The notes beneath the pieces were generated by a model. That model saw only the letters and a list, made by a program, of their open reading frames with translations. It made no database searches and was not told the origin of the DNA. A stretch of DNA of 64,000 nucleotides from the NCBI GenBank assembly GCA_033557465.1, contig CM066033.1, forward strand, positions 1,241,193,523-1,241,257,522, read 5' to 3'. This document shows positions 42,373 to 55,477 of this stretch, piece after piece. The stretch comes from Ichthyophis bannanicus (lineage: Eukaryota > Chordata > Amphibia > Gymnophiona > Ichthyophiidae). The translations under genes and the position numbers were made by a program. Position 1 is the first letter of the stretch; every line of letters starts with the position of its first letter.

Positions 42373-42520
42373 AGTGGACATTGGTCTAGTGAATTACTCG
42401 TAGTATATTCCAATGTTTTTTAACCACTGATGCAGTTTTAGAAGACAATGCAAAATACTCAGACACATGGAAAGTCATTTTCATCCTTTTTTTGCTCTGG
42501 TGCTCATTTTCCAATAACAC

Positions 42521-42905
42521 TTCCTAATAACAAAGATGTTAAAAAGAATCTGACCAAGGACAGATCCCTGGGGCACACCACTGGTAACCTCCTGAGCTCC
42601 ATTTACCTGTACTCTTTGTTGCCTCCCACTCAACCAATTTCTAACCCAAGCAGTAACTTTAGGGTTTATCCCTAGGGTGCTTAGGTTGTTTATAAGTTGC
42701 CTGTGCGGAACGGTGTCAAAGGCTTTAATGAAATTTAAATACACCACATCTAGGACTCTTCCTCGATGTGACTCCCTGGTCATCCAGTCAAAGAAATCAA
42801 TCATATTTGTGTGACAAGACCTGCCTCTGGTGAATCCATGCTGCCTCGGATCCGGTAATCTGTTGGACTCCAGAAACCTCACTATTTTCTCTTTTAGCAG
42901 CGCTT
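42521..42905 (-). mobile_element. CR1 fragment (reverse transcriptase)
   Basis: The minus strand encodes LKEKIVRFLESNRLPDPRQH, FTRGRSCHTNM, FDTVPHRQLINNLSTLGINP and SGVPQGSVLGQILFNIFV. It is close to copy C and truncated at both ends. Confidence 0.85.
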
Positions 42906-43009
42906 CCATTGCCTCCATTGCCCATGTTCCCTGTAAGTATTAGTGTATGTGTCTCATATCCCCGTGTGTTAAAATGTATCCCCCAATTGTGTTGTGACCG
43001 TGTTGTGAC

Positions 43010-43392
43010 CATAAAGTATTCCGCAAAAAAGTGAAAACCTATCTCTTTTCTAAACATTACAACAACTCAGATCATCCCTCAATAGACTTAGATAATGGCT
43101 AACCAGTTTTTATCTAACAAATCCCAAATGACCTACACATACAATTCTTCATAGCTGATACTGTACTTTGAATAACACTTAAGCCCCACATAATGTGTAT
43201 TTGTACATAATGTATATAGTTTACACTGTTCTATACTGTTCTGTATTAACACTAGTTGTTTATCTTATTGTTACTTGATCATATGATGTTTTATGTAAAA
43301 CAAACTCCGATTTGTTACCTGTTGTTTATTGTGAACCGCAACTGAACTATGGAAGATGCGGTATATAAATCATTGTTAAATAAATAAATAAA
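43010..43392 (+). mobile_element. L2 3' end
   Basis: A coding remnant FRKKVKTYLFSKHYNN is followed by the tail GTGAACCGCAACTGAACTAT, GCGGTATATAAATC and TAAATAAATAAATAAAT. Confidence 0.7.
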
Positions 43393-43599
43393 TCTCTCCC
43401 AGCTTGCCATCTTTTTTGCAGCGAAGATTTTGTCCTTTCGCTCCACCTTCCCTGCCTGTCCCTCCTCCTCTCTTTCCTCTCCTCTCTCCTCTCTCCTCTT
43501 TCCTTCCCCAGCCTCCCTTAACCCACACCTGGTCCACTTTCTCACTGATTTCAGAAGTCAGTTTGTCAAAATCATTTTCCTCGGCTAGGAAAACCACAT

Positions 43600-46012
43600 T
43601 GCACTAACCCCATTCCCTCTGCCTGACTCCTAGAGCCTTCGCTTGCCCTTCTTCCCTTTATTCAATCCATTCTCAACACCAGCCTCACTTCTGACATCTT
43701 TCTCACACCCTGGAAACATGCTCTTGTCCACCCGCTTTTGAAAAAACCCACTCTGGAGCCCTCCGATCCGTCTCACTACCGTCCTGTCTCAAACCTCCCC
43801 TTCCTTTTCAAAATTCTGGAGCAATCTGTTTTCTCACAGATTTCTCAACATTTGGAATCTATTCACTATGGGGGGCATTTGTCCCAGAAATAGTGGGGAT
43901 GGATGTCCCGTTGGGACGTCCATCTCCACTATTCATGCCTCTGCTGGCCCCATCAAAAGCCTCCCCATACAAACAACCCATTTTTACGGGGAGGCTTAGA
44001 TGGAGGCAGGAGGGGGCATTCTGGAAGTGGAGCAAGGGCAGGGCATGGGCAACCCATAACCCCAGATGTACAGGTCCAATTCTGAGGTTGGCCCTGTATG
44101 TCCCGGGTCGTGAACTTAGATGTGGGACTTATTCCAACGTAAAGGTGGAATAATTCCCCTTAGATGTCCGGGAATCCTGCTGCCGGGCATGGATAGCAAT
44201 GTAGGGGGTGCAGGAAGTTCTCCGCAGCTGAACCCTGGCCATGGGAGGCCAGATCGAGGGTTCAGCTGTGGGGAAAGAAGTAAATCAGCGGTGGACGGCA
44301 TTCACTGCTCCTGAATGGATCCGCGGTGCAATGGCGACGGGACACCATGGCACTGTGGCTCCATTCAGAAGCTGACTGAGATAGCCAGGCAGGCAGCTGT
44401 GCATGCAGGCCGATCAGAATCAGGGCCTGGCCTGCACGTTTAGACCCTAGACCCAATTCTGATCCCACGGGCACATCTAGTCCCTGCGGGATCAGAATCG
44501 GATCTACCTCTGAGCATTCCAATTCTGACCAGCCGCACAGGGGTGTGGATGCCCACATTGGAATGTGCCGATATCTGCACTCCAGTCAGTCTGGCTTTAG
44601 ATCTGGGCACTGCACCAAATTCATTCTGTTAGCATTTCTGAATGAGCTTCATACCTCTCATGACCAGGGTGATATATCACTTGCACTTTCTCTTGATCTG
44701 TGCTCCGCTTTTGATCTAGTTGACCACTTTACCCTCCTTTCACATCTCTATACAGCTGTTGTTTCAGGGACAGTTTTGCAATGGTTTCACTCCTTTCTCT
44801 TCTTTCAGTCCTTCTCTGTTATCTTAGGCCCCACATCCTCAGCAGCAGTTCCCCTCTCATGTGGTGTCCTCCAGCGATATGTGCTTGCCCCCCCCTCCTC
44901 TTTAATGTTTTTCTGGCCCCCCTCACTCTACAAATCCAACAATCTGGCTTATCGGCATGCTATTATGCCGACGATATTATTATCTTGCATCACACTTCCC
45001 CTGCGGCACCTGATCTCAGTCCACTGAACTCCTGCCTCACACTTCTTTCTAACTGGCTTGCATCAAATTTCCTTCATCTTAATGCCTCAAAAACATCTGC
45101 CATCTGATTTACTTTTGGTGGCCCTACCTCCTCTCTAGCCCCTTCCATTTCTAGGTCCTCAGTTTCACTGGTTACTTCTCTCCACTATCTTTGTGTCACT
45201 CTGAACTCGTCCCTCTTTTTCCATGAACACATCTCACTGCTGGTGCACAATCTTTTTTCTCCCTCAGACAGATAAGAGCCCTGCATCCTTCCCCGGATTC
45301 CTCTTCTCTTACCACTCTCTTCTCTCCCTAGTTATAGCATGTCTTGGTTATTGTAACTCCATTCTTGCCAATCTTCCTCAGTTTCAGCTCCGTCACCTAT
45401 AACTCATTCAAAATAACGCTGATCGGATCATCTCTCATGCAACTCGCTTTGATCACATCACACCACTTCTCATCGGTCTCCACTAGCTTCCTGTACAATA
45501 CCGAATTCACTACCAAGATACTTATCTCAGTTCACAAGACCATCTACTCACAGACTCCTCAGTATCTATCCGATTTCCTCCATTTCCATAACCCAGTTTG
45601 CAGCTTTTGTTCCGCTCACATCAATCATCTTCACCATCCATCACCAAACAAAGCCCACCTTGAATACACTCGCCACTCTGCTTTCTTCCTCTTGGGCACC
45701 TGCCTATAGAATTCCCTCCCAACTGCCCTCTGCCTAGAACCTTCCTTCCCCAAGTTTAAGTCTCTTCTCAAAACTCACGTCTTTCTCTTTGCTTTCGATC
45801 TACCTCTTACCGCTTCTTAACTTTTCCTTTGCTATTTTTCTCCTCTTCTTTGGTTGTATGACTGACTGTCCTCTGTCCTGTTGAAGGTTGTAATTCCTTT
45901 CTCTGTTTTCCAGCCTTTGACCTCCTTTTGTGTAATTTATAATATTGTAAATCGCCCTGACATCATAAAGGGAAGTATAGAAAATGTATAAATAAAGATA
46001 AAGGTAAAGATT
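43600..46012 (+). mobile_element. L2-clade LINE, interrupted at 43868-44577
   Basis: Left part: HALVHPLLKKPTLEPSDPSH, YRPVSNLPFLFKILEQSVF. Right part: SQSGFRSGHCTKFILLAFLN, LDLCSAFDLVDH, a YADD-like block (YYADDIIILHH) and the 3' tail GTAAATCGCCCTGACATCAT then TAAATAAAGATAAAGG. Frame breaks are present. Confidence 0.85.
43868..44577. mobile_element. unclassified 0.7-kb insertion in an L2
   Basis: L2 coding sequence stops after LESIH and resumes with SQSGFRSGH, so the boundaries are clear to a few bases. The insert starts TATGGGGGGCATTTGTCCC and holds a 17-bp-arm hairpin (GTGGGGATGGATGTCCCGTT, 43892-43930). CAC occurs on both sides. No terminal inverted repeat or protein is seen. Confidence 0.6.
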
Positions 46013-46455
46013 CATTGAGGTGGCATTAAATGTGTTTGCACTAATGGCAACAGATAATATATATTATTTTAGCTACCTAAACCACACAGTAAGTCCAAAA
46101 TGCTCACAGTATGTGCAGGGGGCATTCCTTTGTTAGCCCCTACAGATACTGTAGTGGTTCTGGATTTACTGACAATAAGTGCACCTGCACTAAGGGCAGC
46201 AAACATGGTTAGTGCAAGCTAATAATGCCCGTGCTAGCTGTGACTTGCCATTGATTCCTCTGTTCTACCCTTGACCCACCCAGTCCCTTCCCCATCATGT
46301 GCTATCCGGTTAGCATGGGATTTTTAGCACAGGGACCTATGCTACATTTTAGTACATTGCTCAAACTGTGCACTAAACCCCAAGCTACTGGGTAATGCAC
46401 TTCGGTAAACATGTCTCTGCATGCGCTAGAATATTTTTAACATATAAATTGATCG

Positions 46456-48690
46456 TGTATGAGCTAATTTATTTATTTATTTATTTAGCCAGATTTGTAT
46501 CCCACCTTATCCTTCAATCAAAGTGGTAAGGGGGACGAGGTAGAACATTTAACATTGGAGGCAAACATACATATATTCTGGGGGTTTTGCCCCAGGAGGG
46601 ATGATGGTGCTAGATGCTTCTTATTGTCAGGGTGGGAGTTAAGGTTCTTGTTCAAAGGAGGCCCTGAACAAATAGGTTTTGAGGGATTTTCCCTTGTGCT
46701 CTTAGTTCTTCAGGGAGGGTGTTCCAAAGGTCTGGCGCTGAAAATGAGATGGATCTTCTGTATGTTGATTGCTTTGTTTTGTGGTATCCGGCTGGGGTGA
46801 AGAGTCTGTTGCTGCCTTAGGGTCTTCTGGGTCGGCTGCTAGTGTCTCTGGTTACTGTAGTTTGTAGAATATCTGCTGAGCATTGGTGTAAAATCTTGAA
46901 TATGGTTAGTGTTGCTTTGAATTTTGCCCGTGCTGCTATGGGTAACCAGTGCAGTTGACGGAGCACTGGTGTTATGTGCTCGAATTTGGGTGTGCCTGTG
47001 ATTATGCGGGCTACGGTGTTTTGCACCATTTGAAGTGGGTGTACAGCATTTTTGGGGAGTCCTTGATATAATGAGTTTCCATAGTGCAGTATGGGGGTGA
47101 TGACTGCTTGGCACACTGTGCGGAAATGTTCTTGGCTGAGTATTGGCTTGAGTCATCTGATGATCTTTAAACAGTGGTATGCTTTCACTGCAGTTTTGTT
47201 TATGTGAGATTGTAGGTTTAGGTTCATGTCTATGGTGACACCAAGATACTTTACTTCCTCCTTTGTTACAATTGTCCTGTGTAGTATGTTGATCTCTTGG
47301 GGTGGGTTGAATGTGGTGCTCCTGGTAACAAACATTGCTTCGGTTTTATCAAAGTTTACTTTGAGGTTGTTGTTGGCGAGCCAAGTGTTCATATGTTCGA
47401 AGCAGTTGGTCATTGCTGTTAAGTCAGATCAATTGGGGTATACACCATTATATCGTCTGCGTATAGGTGATATTGCATGTTGTGTTGTTTGATGATGTTG
47501 CATATGGGTTGGATATAGATGTTGAAAAGTATCGATGAAAGGGCAGATCCCTGTGGTATTCCTTGCATGGAGGGAAACTGTTGATTTCTTCTGCCCGCAT
47601 TTTACTTGCTGTGTGCGGTTGTTTAGGAAGGAGGTGAACCATTTCATGATTTTGTAGTCTAATTTCTTGAAGGTGTCATGGGAGTATGGGGTGTGATACC
47701 GTGTCAAAGGCAGCAGAGATATCAATGAAGATTAGTAAAAATCCTTTCTTTATTTTGTCTATCCCCTTCAGTAGGTTGTCGAAGAGGGATGTGAGCAGAG
47801 TCTCCACGTTGTGCTGTGGTTTAAAGCCATGTTGATGCAAGTCTAGTGGGGCATTTGGGTTCACGTGGTCCTGTAGTTGTCTTTGCACTACTTTTCGATG
47901 ATTTTGGAGATGAATGTCAAGCTGGAGATTGGTCGGTAAGACTTTGGATCTGAGGAGTCTAGCAAGTTGTTTTTCAGGATTGGTCGTATGGTAGCTTGCT
48001 TTAGCGTCTATGGAAGGTGCCCTTGTTGGAGTGACTGTTGTACTATTTTGTGCAGGTGGTGGCTTAGTTGGTTCTTGGGTGCTTGGATCCACTCCACTGG
48101 GCATGGGTCTGCTGGAGCGGTTGTTGTGTTGAAGGAGCCCACAATGTTTTCTATTTGCTGTATTGTTGGTATAGAGAAGTCGTTCCATGTTTGGTGGGTT
48201 TCTTCGCGGGGTTGGTTGTGAGCTGTCACCACTGGGGTGTAGTCTGAGGTGGGCATGTTGTTTGTCGGGTTCGCGTTCTTGTTTATCAGGTAGTTTGCAA
48301 ATTTTTGGGGGTGTAACTGGTGTCCACTGTGTGGTGGGGTCTCTATTGTGAGTTGTTGTACTATGTTGAATAATTCTCTTGGTTTGTTGGCTGACTTCAG
48401 TATGAGGTTGGTGTGATATTGCAGTTTGTGGTTGTTGATCAGGTCATTATAGGCTTTTTGTTCGGACCTGTATTTGAGTGCTGCTTCTTGTGACTTGGTA
48501 CGTCTCCATTTTCTCTCCAGTCTTCTGAGCATCTGCTTTGCCTCTCGGATCTCACCTGAGTACCAGGGTGCTTTGGTTTTTCTTTGGGCATGTGTCTTTT
48601 CTTTGCTTGTCACTGATGCTGCTTTGGATAGGTTTGAATTCCATTTGGTTATGGCTTCATCTATGTCATTGATGTCTAGTTGGTAGGTCT
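46456..48690 (-). mobile_element. L2-clade LINE, long copy
   Basis: Minus-strand blocks: KAPWYSGEIREAKQMLRRLE, the reverse transcriptase palm near 47.7 kb (FIDISAAFDTVSH), TEAMFVTRSTTFNPPQ, EVKYLGVTIDMNLNLQSHI, CQAVITPILHYGNSLYQGLP and LRQLHWLPIAARAKFKATL, with the tail at 46456-46480. At least four frame breaks. Confidence 0.85.
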
Positions 48691-48986
48691 AATTGGTAGG
48701 TCTACATGCACACGAGCAATTTGTGCACCTTAAATTTTTAAGCACCTAAACAAACTGAATGCATGCTCACAAATGTGCCTCCCTAGTGGAAAACTACTTG
48801 AGTAATGAGAAACTAGCTCCATAATGCTACTCATCCTTCCTAGCAGACACTTCTCTCCTGGTAACATTCTTCTGATGACAAACCTTATGGCTACAGCTGA
48901 TGATGGCAACACACTCCTTGGTTTCTAACTATTTTTTTTTATGTTTTAGTGTGAATCCATATAATGGTGATCTGTAATTGTATGTG

Positions 48987-49118
48987 TAAATGTATTTATT
49001 TTATTTATTTAACATATTTGTTATACCATTTTTCTACTAGTCAAGAAGGTTCACATATAACTCAGTGCATAGAACAATGCAATTTCAACAGTAGGGTGCA
49101 CATTACAGTAAACACACA
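48987..49118 (-). mobile_element. L2 3'-end fragment
   Basis: It begins TTATTTTATTTATTTAACAT and contains CTACTAGTCAAGAAGGTTCA, matching the 3' end of the L2 at 36.65 kb. It is cut off where the next L2 starts. Confidence 0.7.
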
Positions 49119-50405
49119 GTTATTTATTTTATTTTATTTATTTGATTTTATATACCACACTATTTCAAAATCAGCGCGGTTTACACAGAACAAGAATAAA
49201 TGGTTTACATTAAACAGGCATCACAGAACAATACAATAAACGTCTAGCATTGCACAATAAACAATAAACATATTACACTGAACAGGGCATCAGCTTGGGT
49301 AGTAACAGGGAGAACTAAGTTACAAGCTGGTATGTGGTCCATAAGCAGTTAGGGTGATCGGAGCTAGGGCTAGCAGCAAAGACTATAGAGTAGCTCTGGT
49401 ATAAGTTTACAGTACAGTTGGAACAAATGAGTCTTTATTGCTTTACTGAAGGTTGACAGGTTGGAGATGGATCAAATCGGGGCAGGGAGAGTGTCCCAAA
49501 GAGTTGGTGCTTATAATGAGAAAACTCACTTCTTAGTAGCTTGGGAACTCTTTCTTATTGCTGAAGGGATGGTGAATGTTTGTCATGTCTGTTCTTCTCA
49601 TTCTGTTGTTTGGTGCCCATTGTATGATTTCCACAGGGAAGACTGCAGAGAGGTTATGCAGTACTTCAAATGTCGTCAAAAGAGTTTTGTAATTTAGGTG
49701 GCTCACTACTGTGAGCCAATGCAATTGCCTTAGGATGGGCGTGACATGTTCAAATCTGGAGGTTCCAAACAGGGTTTGGGCTGCAGTGTTCAAGGTCATT
49801 TGAAGAGAATGACGTGTGTAGCCTGGCAGGCCAAGGAGAATGATATTTGCATAGTCAAAGTGTGGAAAGATAAGCGCCTGAAATATGTGAGAAAGTCAGC
49901 AGCCTTCAGCAGTGGACGTAGATGATGAAGGATCCTTATTTTGTGTTATACTGCCTTGGTAACATTATTTATGTGTGTTTCCATACTCAGTCATTGATCC
50001 AGGGTGACTCCTAGATAACGTACTTCTTGCTTTGTCATCAGTTCTGCATCTTATACCCATAGGAACGATGTTGGGATGAAGGTTGGTTCTTTTGTGATAA
50101 ACAACACTTCAGTCTTCTTGCAGTTCACTCTCAGGCTGTGTGTACAGATCCAGTCTGAGACTGCATTAAAGCATTCCATAATCTTGGTGTAATTGGAACT
50201 GTCCATGGAGAATGGGGTGTATAGACGTGGTATAGTATGTTGTATGATTGGATTACAGAGCAGATTGGCTGGATGTAGTTGTTGAAGAGCAAGGCAGATA
50301 GAGATGAACCCTGCGGAACTCCTTGCATCTGCTGGTATGTGGATGATACCTGAGCACCTATGCGCATCAGTTGTTGGCAACTTGTTAAGCAATGGCAGAT
50401 TAACA
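49119..50405 (-). mobile_element. L2-clade LINE, 5'-truncated
   Basis: The tail is at 49119-49185 (ATACCACACTATTTCAAAAT, GCGGTTTACA); coding blocks are FEHVTPILRQLHWLTVVSHL and VNCKKTEVLFITKEPTFIPT. Confidence 0.8.
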
Positions 50406-50997
50406 TATAACTATTTACATTGTGTTATTGGGTTATGGATGAAGCACAGGAAACTGTTCCTAAATCCATATCTGACCCATAGTGTTCTATGAGCAGGAGA
50501 GTTTTTAAGCTTTTATGGAAGTCGCTGGTCAGCTGAATGGATCTTATTTGAAGTGGCAGAGAATTCCACAAGGAGGAGGCGTATAGGGCAAATGCCCTGT
50601 TGTTGGCTCTTTGACTGTTTAAGGGTTTATTTGTGGGTATTGCAAGCAAGTTGAGTGTGGATTTTATCTTGGGTCTGTTGGAGCTGTTGTTCACTAACAG
50701 TGGAGCGAGATTGTCCGCAGACTGCTGGTTTAAAACTTTGTGGGTGGTTAGGATGATTTTATATCTGACCCTGGTTATAATAGGCCGCCAGTGAAGCTGT
50801 TTGAGGAGTGGAGTGATGTGAGTTTGTTAAGATTTTGCTAATATGGTTCTGGGTCTTGTATTTTGCGCCAATTGTAGGGGGTATAGCGTGGTTGTTGGTA
50901 GTCCCTGGTATATAGAATTGCAGTAATCAAGTATCAGTGTGATGACTGCTTGGCAAATTGTGCAGAAATCCATTGGTGAGAGGAGCTTGCATAAGCT
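50406..50997 (-). mobile_element. L2-clade LINE fragment
   Basis: Minus-strand block SQRANNRAFALYASSLWNSL, QIRSIQLTSDFHKSLKTLL, then upstream reverse transcriptase C-terminal remnants. It ends where another L2 tail begins. Confidence 0.75.
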
Positions 50998-52240
50998 ATT
51001 TATTTATTTATTTATATATTTATTTATTTATTTAAAGTCTTTTCTATACCACACTTTTTAAAATCAGCTCGGTTTACAGTCAACAACAAATTTGTACAGT
51101 CCTGGCAGGGCCGGTACTGTACTGACAATGAACAGGATTTGCAACTTGGATTAACTGGGGTAACTATGTACAGGCTGCACAGCTAGGCAGCGTGGCAGTT
51201 CTTTTAAGTAACTATATACAGGCTACGCAATCGGGCCACCAATGGGTGGTGGCGACAAGGGCTGCTTGGCCACTATTTACACAATTAGGTGACTATTTAC
51301 AAGTGCATACCAGGGTGTCTGTTAGTGCTGTTGTGCCGGGCTGGGTCTGTGTATTGTGCGTGTGTTGGGGGGGTTGTCTTGGCGGTTGAGTGTGACTGCT
51401 TGTATTGTGGGTGTGCTGGGGGGGTTGTCTTGGTGGTTGAGTGTGACTGGTTGTAGCGTGTCCTCTTTGTGAGAGTAGTGCTGGAGGAAGAGGTGGTATT
51501 TCAGGACCTTCTTGAATTGGGTAATGTCGATGATGGACTGGATGGTGGGCGGGAGGGCATTCCAGCATGTGGGTGCATAGTACATGAAGGCTCTGTTTCT
51601 TGTTGCTTGAGAGCATTTTGTAATTTTGCTGGGGAATCTCAGTGTGTTGGCAGCGACTGACCTTCTGACTCTGTTTGGGGGAGTGGGAAGGGTGAGGTCA
51701 GTGATGGAGGAGGCGGTGAGGCCATTGATGGCCTTGAAGGTTAGCAGTAGTTAAAGTATATAGTTTAAAGTTAACCTGTAGATAGTTATCCCGGTTATCC
51801 CATGTGTTATTTTTCCCTGTTCTTTGTAAACTCAATGTTGCCTGTATGCATTGCAGTATGTTTTGTTCATTGTACACCGCGCTGATTTTAATAGCGCGGT
51901 ATAGAAGAAATGTTAAATAAATAAATAAATAAAGGAGAGTCTGCAGTGGACCGACAGCCAATGAAGGTGTTTCAGGATTGGTGTAATACGGTCTCTCCTG
52001 GCGGCTCTGTTTAGTATTCTGGCAGCTGCATTCATTGCAAGCTGAAGTGGGTTCAGCGTGTTTTTTGGAAGTCCTTGTAGGATTGCATTGGTGTAATCAA
52101 AGTGGGGGATTATGAAGGCTTGATAGATTGTGCTGAAGTCGTCTGGCTCGAGTAAGGGTCGTAGATGCCGGACTGTCCATATTTTGTGGTATACTGTCTT
52201 TAATATGCAGAGCTTAAAATAGATGGCCTCGGTGTACACG
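50998..52240 (-). mobile_element. L2-clade LINE, split by a + strand L2 tail
   Basis: The tail is at 50998-51060. Coding blocks are YYAPTCWNALPPTIQSIIDI on the left and DDFSTIYQAFIIPHFDYTNA, LQGLPKNTLNPLQLAMNAAA and LHWLSVHCRLSF on the right. They are contiguous in L2 order once 51748-51934 is removed. A 2-unit tandem repeat of about 63 bp (GGGGGGTTGTCTTGGCGGTT) lies at 51345-51470. Confidence 0.8.
51748..51934 (+). mobile_element. L2-type 3' tail nested in an opposite L2
   Basis: TTCATTGTACACCGCGCTGA, GCGCGGTATAGAAGAAATG and (TAAA)n interrupt the minus-strand L2 reading. Confidence 0.8.
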
Positions 52241-52734
52241 AGAATGTTCTCATCATGTAAAAAGTACAGAAAAACAATACTAAACTCTTGAGAGATAAAA
52301 TGGAAAATAAAGTCGGAGGAATCAGGGAAAACTGAAATACAGGTAATGAGAGGAACATATTTCCAACACTGCGCAACTATTAAGCAGTTTCAATGCTGAA
52401 TTTCTAACTTTTTTGTATTCCACCATCTCAAGATGCAAGCTCATTATTTAGTTTCTTCTAACCTAAATTCAAAGCTCTGCAATAATATAAATAGCTAGCA
52501 GTACTTTATGGCATTTGTGCCAATATTCAGCCTTTAGGTGGTGCAGCTGTGTCAGTGTCTGTATTTCAGCAAGAACTTGGACACAGCAACTTTTGCAAGT
52601 CATTTACATGTCTAAATAATGAGTTGTCTAGGTAAACTGGCTATCTGAAAACTGCCCAGCCTTTACCGGCTAAAAGTTGGGAAAGAACCATGTCCCTCTT
52701 AGTAGACTTGCATTGGCTTTCTGTTGCAAGTCAA
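52241..52734. other. unassigned spacer
   Basis: AT-rich; no feature recognised. Confidence 0.35.
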
Positions 52735-53818
52735 ACTGGCCTAGAAGTTAGATCTGAGGTAAAATACCTGGGAGTTACCATTGACCAGCATCTTACTTTC
52801 CAGCCATATATAAATGAAGTAACACAGTGCATCTACAACAAGCTGCAGTCACTCTGCCAATTACAATCCCGACTTGAGCCTCATGACTTCCCTACAGTCT
52901 ACCAGGCAATGATACTACTGCACTTTGACTTCTGCAAGGCATCCCAAAAAGCTCCTTACATCTGCTTCAACTTACACAACATACAGCTGCGTGAATTCTG
53001 ACATGCTCACCTTGAGCCAACCTCATCACGCTTATTCTAAAGGAGCTGCATTGGTTACCTCTCCTGAGTTACTTTAATTATAAAACACTCATGACAACCT
53101 TCAAAGTAATCCATCAACTATCCCCTAGAGTTGATAGATTACTTTGAAAACCACCTAAGGAGAAGCAACACATCAAACCTATTGAGCCAGCCTCTGGTGC
53201 TAACCAAGTGTAACAAGTCAACTTCATTTATTTAACAATTTTTTAATATTGCTTTATCATGTCAATCAAAGCAGTCTATGTTGTAACTTAAACCTGGTAA
53301 CATACATTAAACAGGGACATTGATAACTTGGATTCTTCTGAGCAATGGAGGGTTAAGTGACTTGCCCAAGGCCACAAGGAGTGCTAGTGGGAATCAAACC
53401 CTGGTTGCTTGGTTCCCAAGCCAGTGCTCTAACCATTAGGCTACTCCTCTACTCCTTGTGCTAGGGCATTCTCCCTTTAAGTCCCATGACCTTGCAACCT
53501 TCTGCAAACTGTTTAAAACCCACCTATTCAAGGAATATTTTGATGGGATAACATAACCCCCTTCTACCTATCTACCCCTTAATATACCCTTAGATGTAAG
53601 CAACCTTCTACATGTACATAGTCATTCAAATATATAAGCGACTCTCTAATTGTATATAGTTACGGTCTTATATCATAAATAGTGTTATATATCTGTTCCA
53701 TTTATAAGTGTTGACTATTCCTTGTACACGTTTCATGTAATGTTGAATTTTGTTCCCTGTAAACTGCACTGACCCTTGGAAATGTGGTATATAAGAATAA
53801 ATAAATAAATACATAAAT
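52735..53818 (+). mobile_element. L2-clade LINE 3' part, split by a SINE
   Basis: SEVKYLGVTIDQHLTFQPYI and PHDFPTVYQAMILLHFDFCK are followed by degraded C-terminal sequence. The tail is at 53747-53818 (GTAAACTGCACTGACCCTTG, GTGGTATATAAG, TAAATAAATAAATAC). A minus-strand SINE sits at 53225-53453. Confidence 0.8.
53225..53453 (-). mobile_element. tRNA-headed SINE
   Basis: Minus strand: GGAGTAGCCTAATGGTTAGA, a B-box-like GGGTTTGATTCCCACTAG, the core TTGGGCAAGTCACTTAACCC, then GATAAAGCAATATTAAAAAA and TAAATAAATG. Confidence 0.85.
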
Positions 53819-53937
53819 TCAAGATTCTTTCCTTTACCTTTAAGGCCATTTGGGGAAATGGTCCATCATATTTGCAATCTAAGCTTCATTGATATCAACT
53901 CCTCAAAGCTTTGAGATTAATTCAAGCTTCCTTCCTG

Positions 53938-54305
53938 AATGTCGCAACACCTAGGAAGACCATACACACGGTATCTGATATCTTTCTGTATAGTTGGGCC
54001 ATGCTGAACTTTGCCTTATCAACTGCAGCACAAGCAGGGACAGAGCTATCTCTGCCCCATGGTGACATCATCAGGGTGCTGGTGCTCAAATGCTTGTGCT
54101 GCACACCAAAAGACAGAAAGTTTGCCTGCTCACCGCGACACCTGGGAAGATCATACGCACAGTATCTAACATCTAGCTGTGTAGCCGTGACATGCTGAAC
54201 TTTGCCTTACCAACTGCAGCACAAGCCAGGTCAGAGCTAGCTCCACCACTGGTGACATCATCAGGGGGTGCCAGTGCTTAAACACTTGTGCTGCATACCA
54301 GAGGC
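53938..54305. repeat. tandem duplication, two units of about 190 bp
   Basis: ATGCTGAACTTTGCCTTA, CAACTGCAGCACAAGC and GTGACATCATCAGGG occur in the same order in both units, about 85-90% alike by eye. Confidence 0.8.
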
Positions 54306-55110
54306 GCAGTGTACTGGAAGTGGAGTGCCTCTTCCGTCGCATCAACGAAAGAGCGCAACCAAGGAGCTCTTTTGTGCACTCCTTTGCGTGGACGTGAATG
54401 GGTATATAGTAAAGTGTTTGGAGAGTTATTCTTTACTGTATAGGTGGAGGTGTTATCGAGCTAATTATGTGTATTGCTTATAGTATTCCAGTAATCATGG
54501 GCCATGGCCATTATGGATCTTTATCTCATCGCCGTTCGCCTAGATCAGAAAGAATCTTACGTTACTGTTGTGTGGACTAAGAGTCAATGATAGGACCTAC
54601 TAAATCTCCTTCATATGTATTATACTTGGTTCATTTGAGGAACAAGATTTGCATGATATACTTTATTTGGAAAAACCTGATATATTCTGCATCACTGAAT
54701 CTCGGTTGCTGGAAACTGATATTGTTATCGTTAATCAGATTTGTCCTGTTAATTATATGTAGATATCTAAACCATGAAACGGTAAAAAAGGCAGTGGTTA
54801 CTTATATTTTATAGGTTGAATTTTGATTTTCATGAGTAGCAGTTGATGATTGCTGCTTAATTGTGAATGTCTGTACATTGAGTCTCGTGAGTTATCACTG
54901 TGCTTATTTTATTGTCCATCTGGAAGTTTGGAACCTCATTCTTCCTTATTAGCCTATTTCTTTCTAACAGGTTTTTTATAATCTTTGCCACATATGTTTT
55001 AATATACATATACAAGAGTTTTAAACATAACATGATGCCTTCTTTTGTAGCTGCTATGTCCTCTTTAGGTTATGCACAAATTTTTAAAATGCCCACTGTC
55101 ACCAGTAGTC
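54306..55110. other. unassigned AT-rich sequence
   Basis: Short open frames only, no domain recognised. Confidence 0.35.
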
Positions 55111-55477
55111 GGCCCACAGCATAGGCGTACAGGTTGGACTGCCTGGGGACCCTTATTGAATGAACTGAGCAATGCTTTAGGCATGCATTGCTTCCTGGGA
55201 GTTGTAGTATTTTCCCTTTCAATAAGAAGCAGTTGTGGTGCGAATGGTACAGGCAATGACAGGATTTTTATTTCCCCTCCCGGGCGGATTTAAACACAAA
55301 AGAACTGAGGACAAAAAGGCCATACACTCTGGCACAAAATAAGTAAGGAACAAAACAGCTTCTCAACAGAAATCCAAAGTTTCACAGTATTTACAGCATA
55401 CAGTCACTTTGCACAACAAAGGAAAAATCCTGTGCTCTTTAACTGCCAGTTCACACGGCTTTCATGAATCACCTGGC

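Noticed and set aside
43404..43607. Proline/serine-rich small protein
   Set aside because: The sequence is a C/T-rich low-complexity tract next to an L2 tail; no domain or context.
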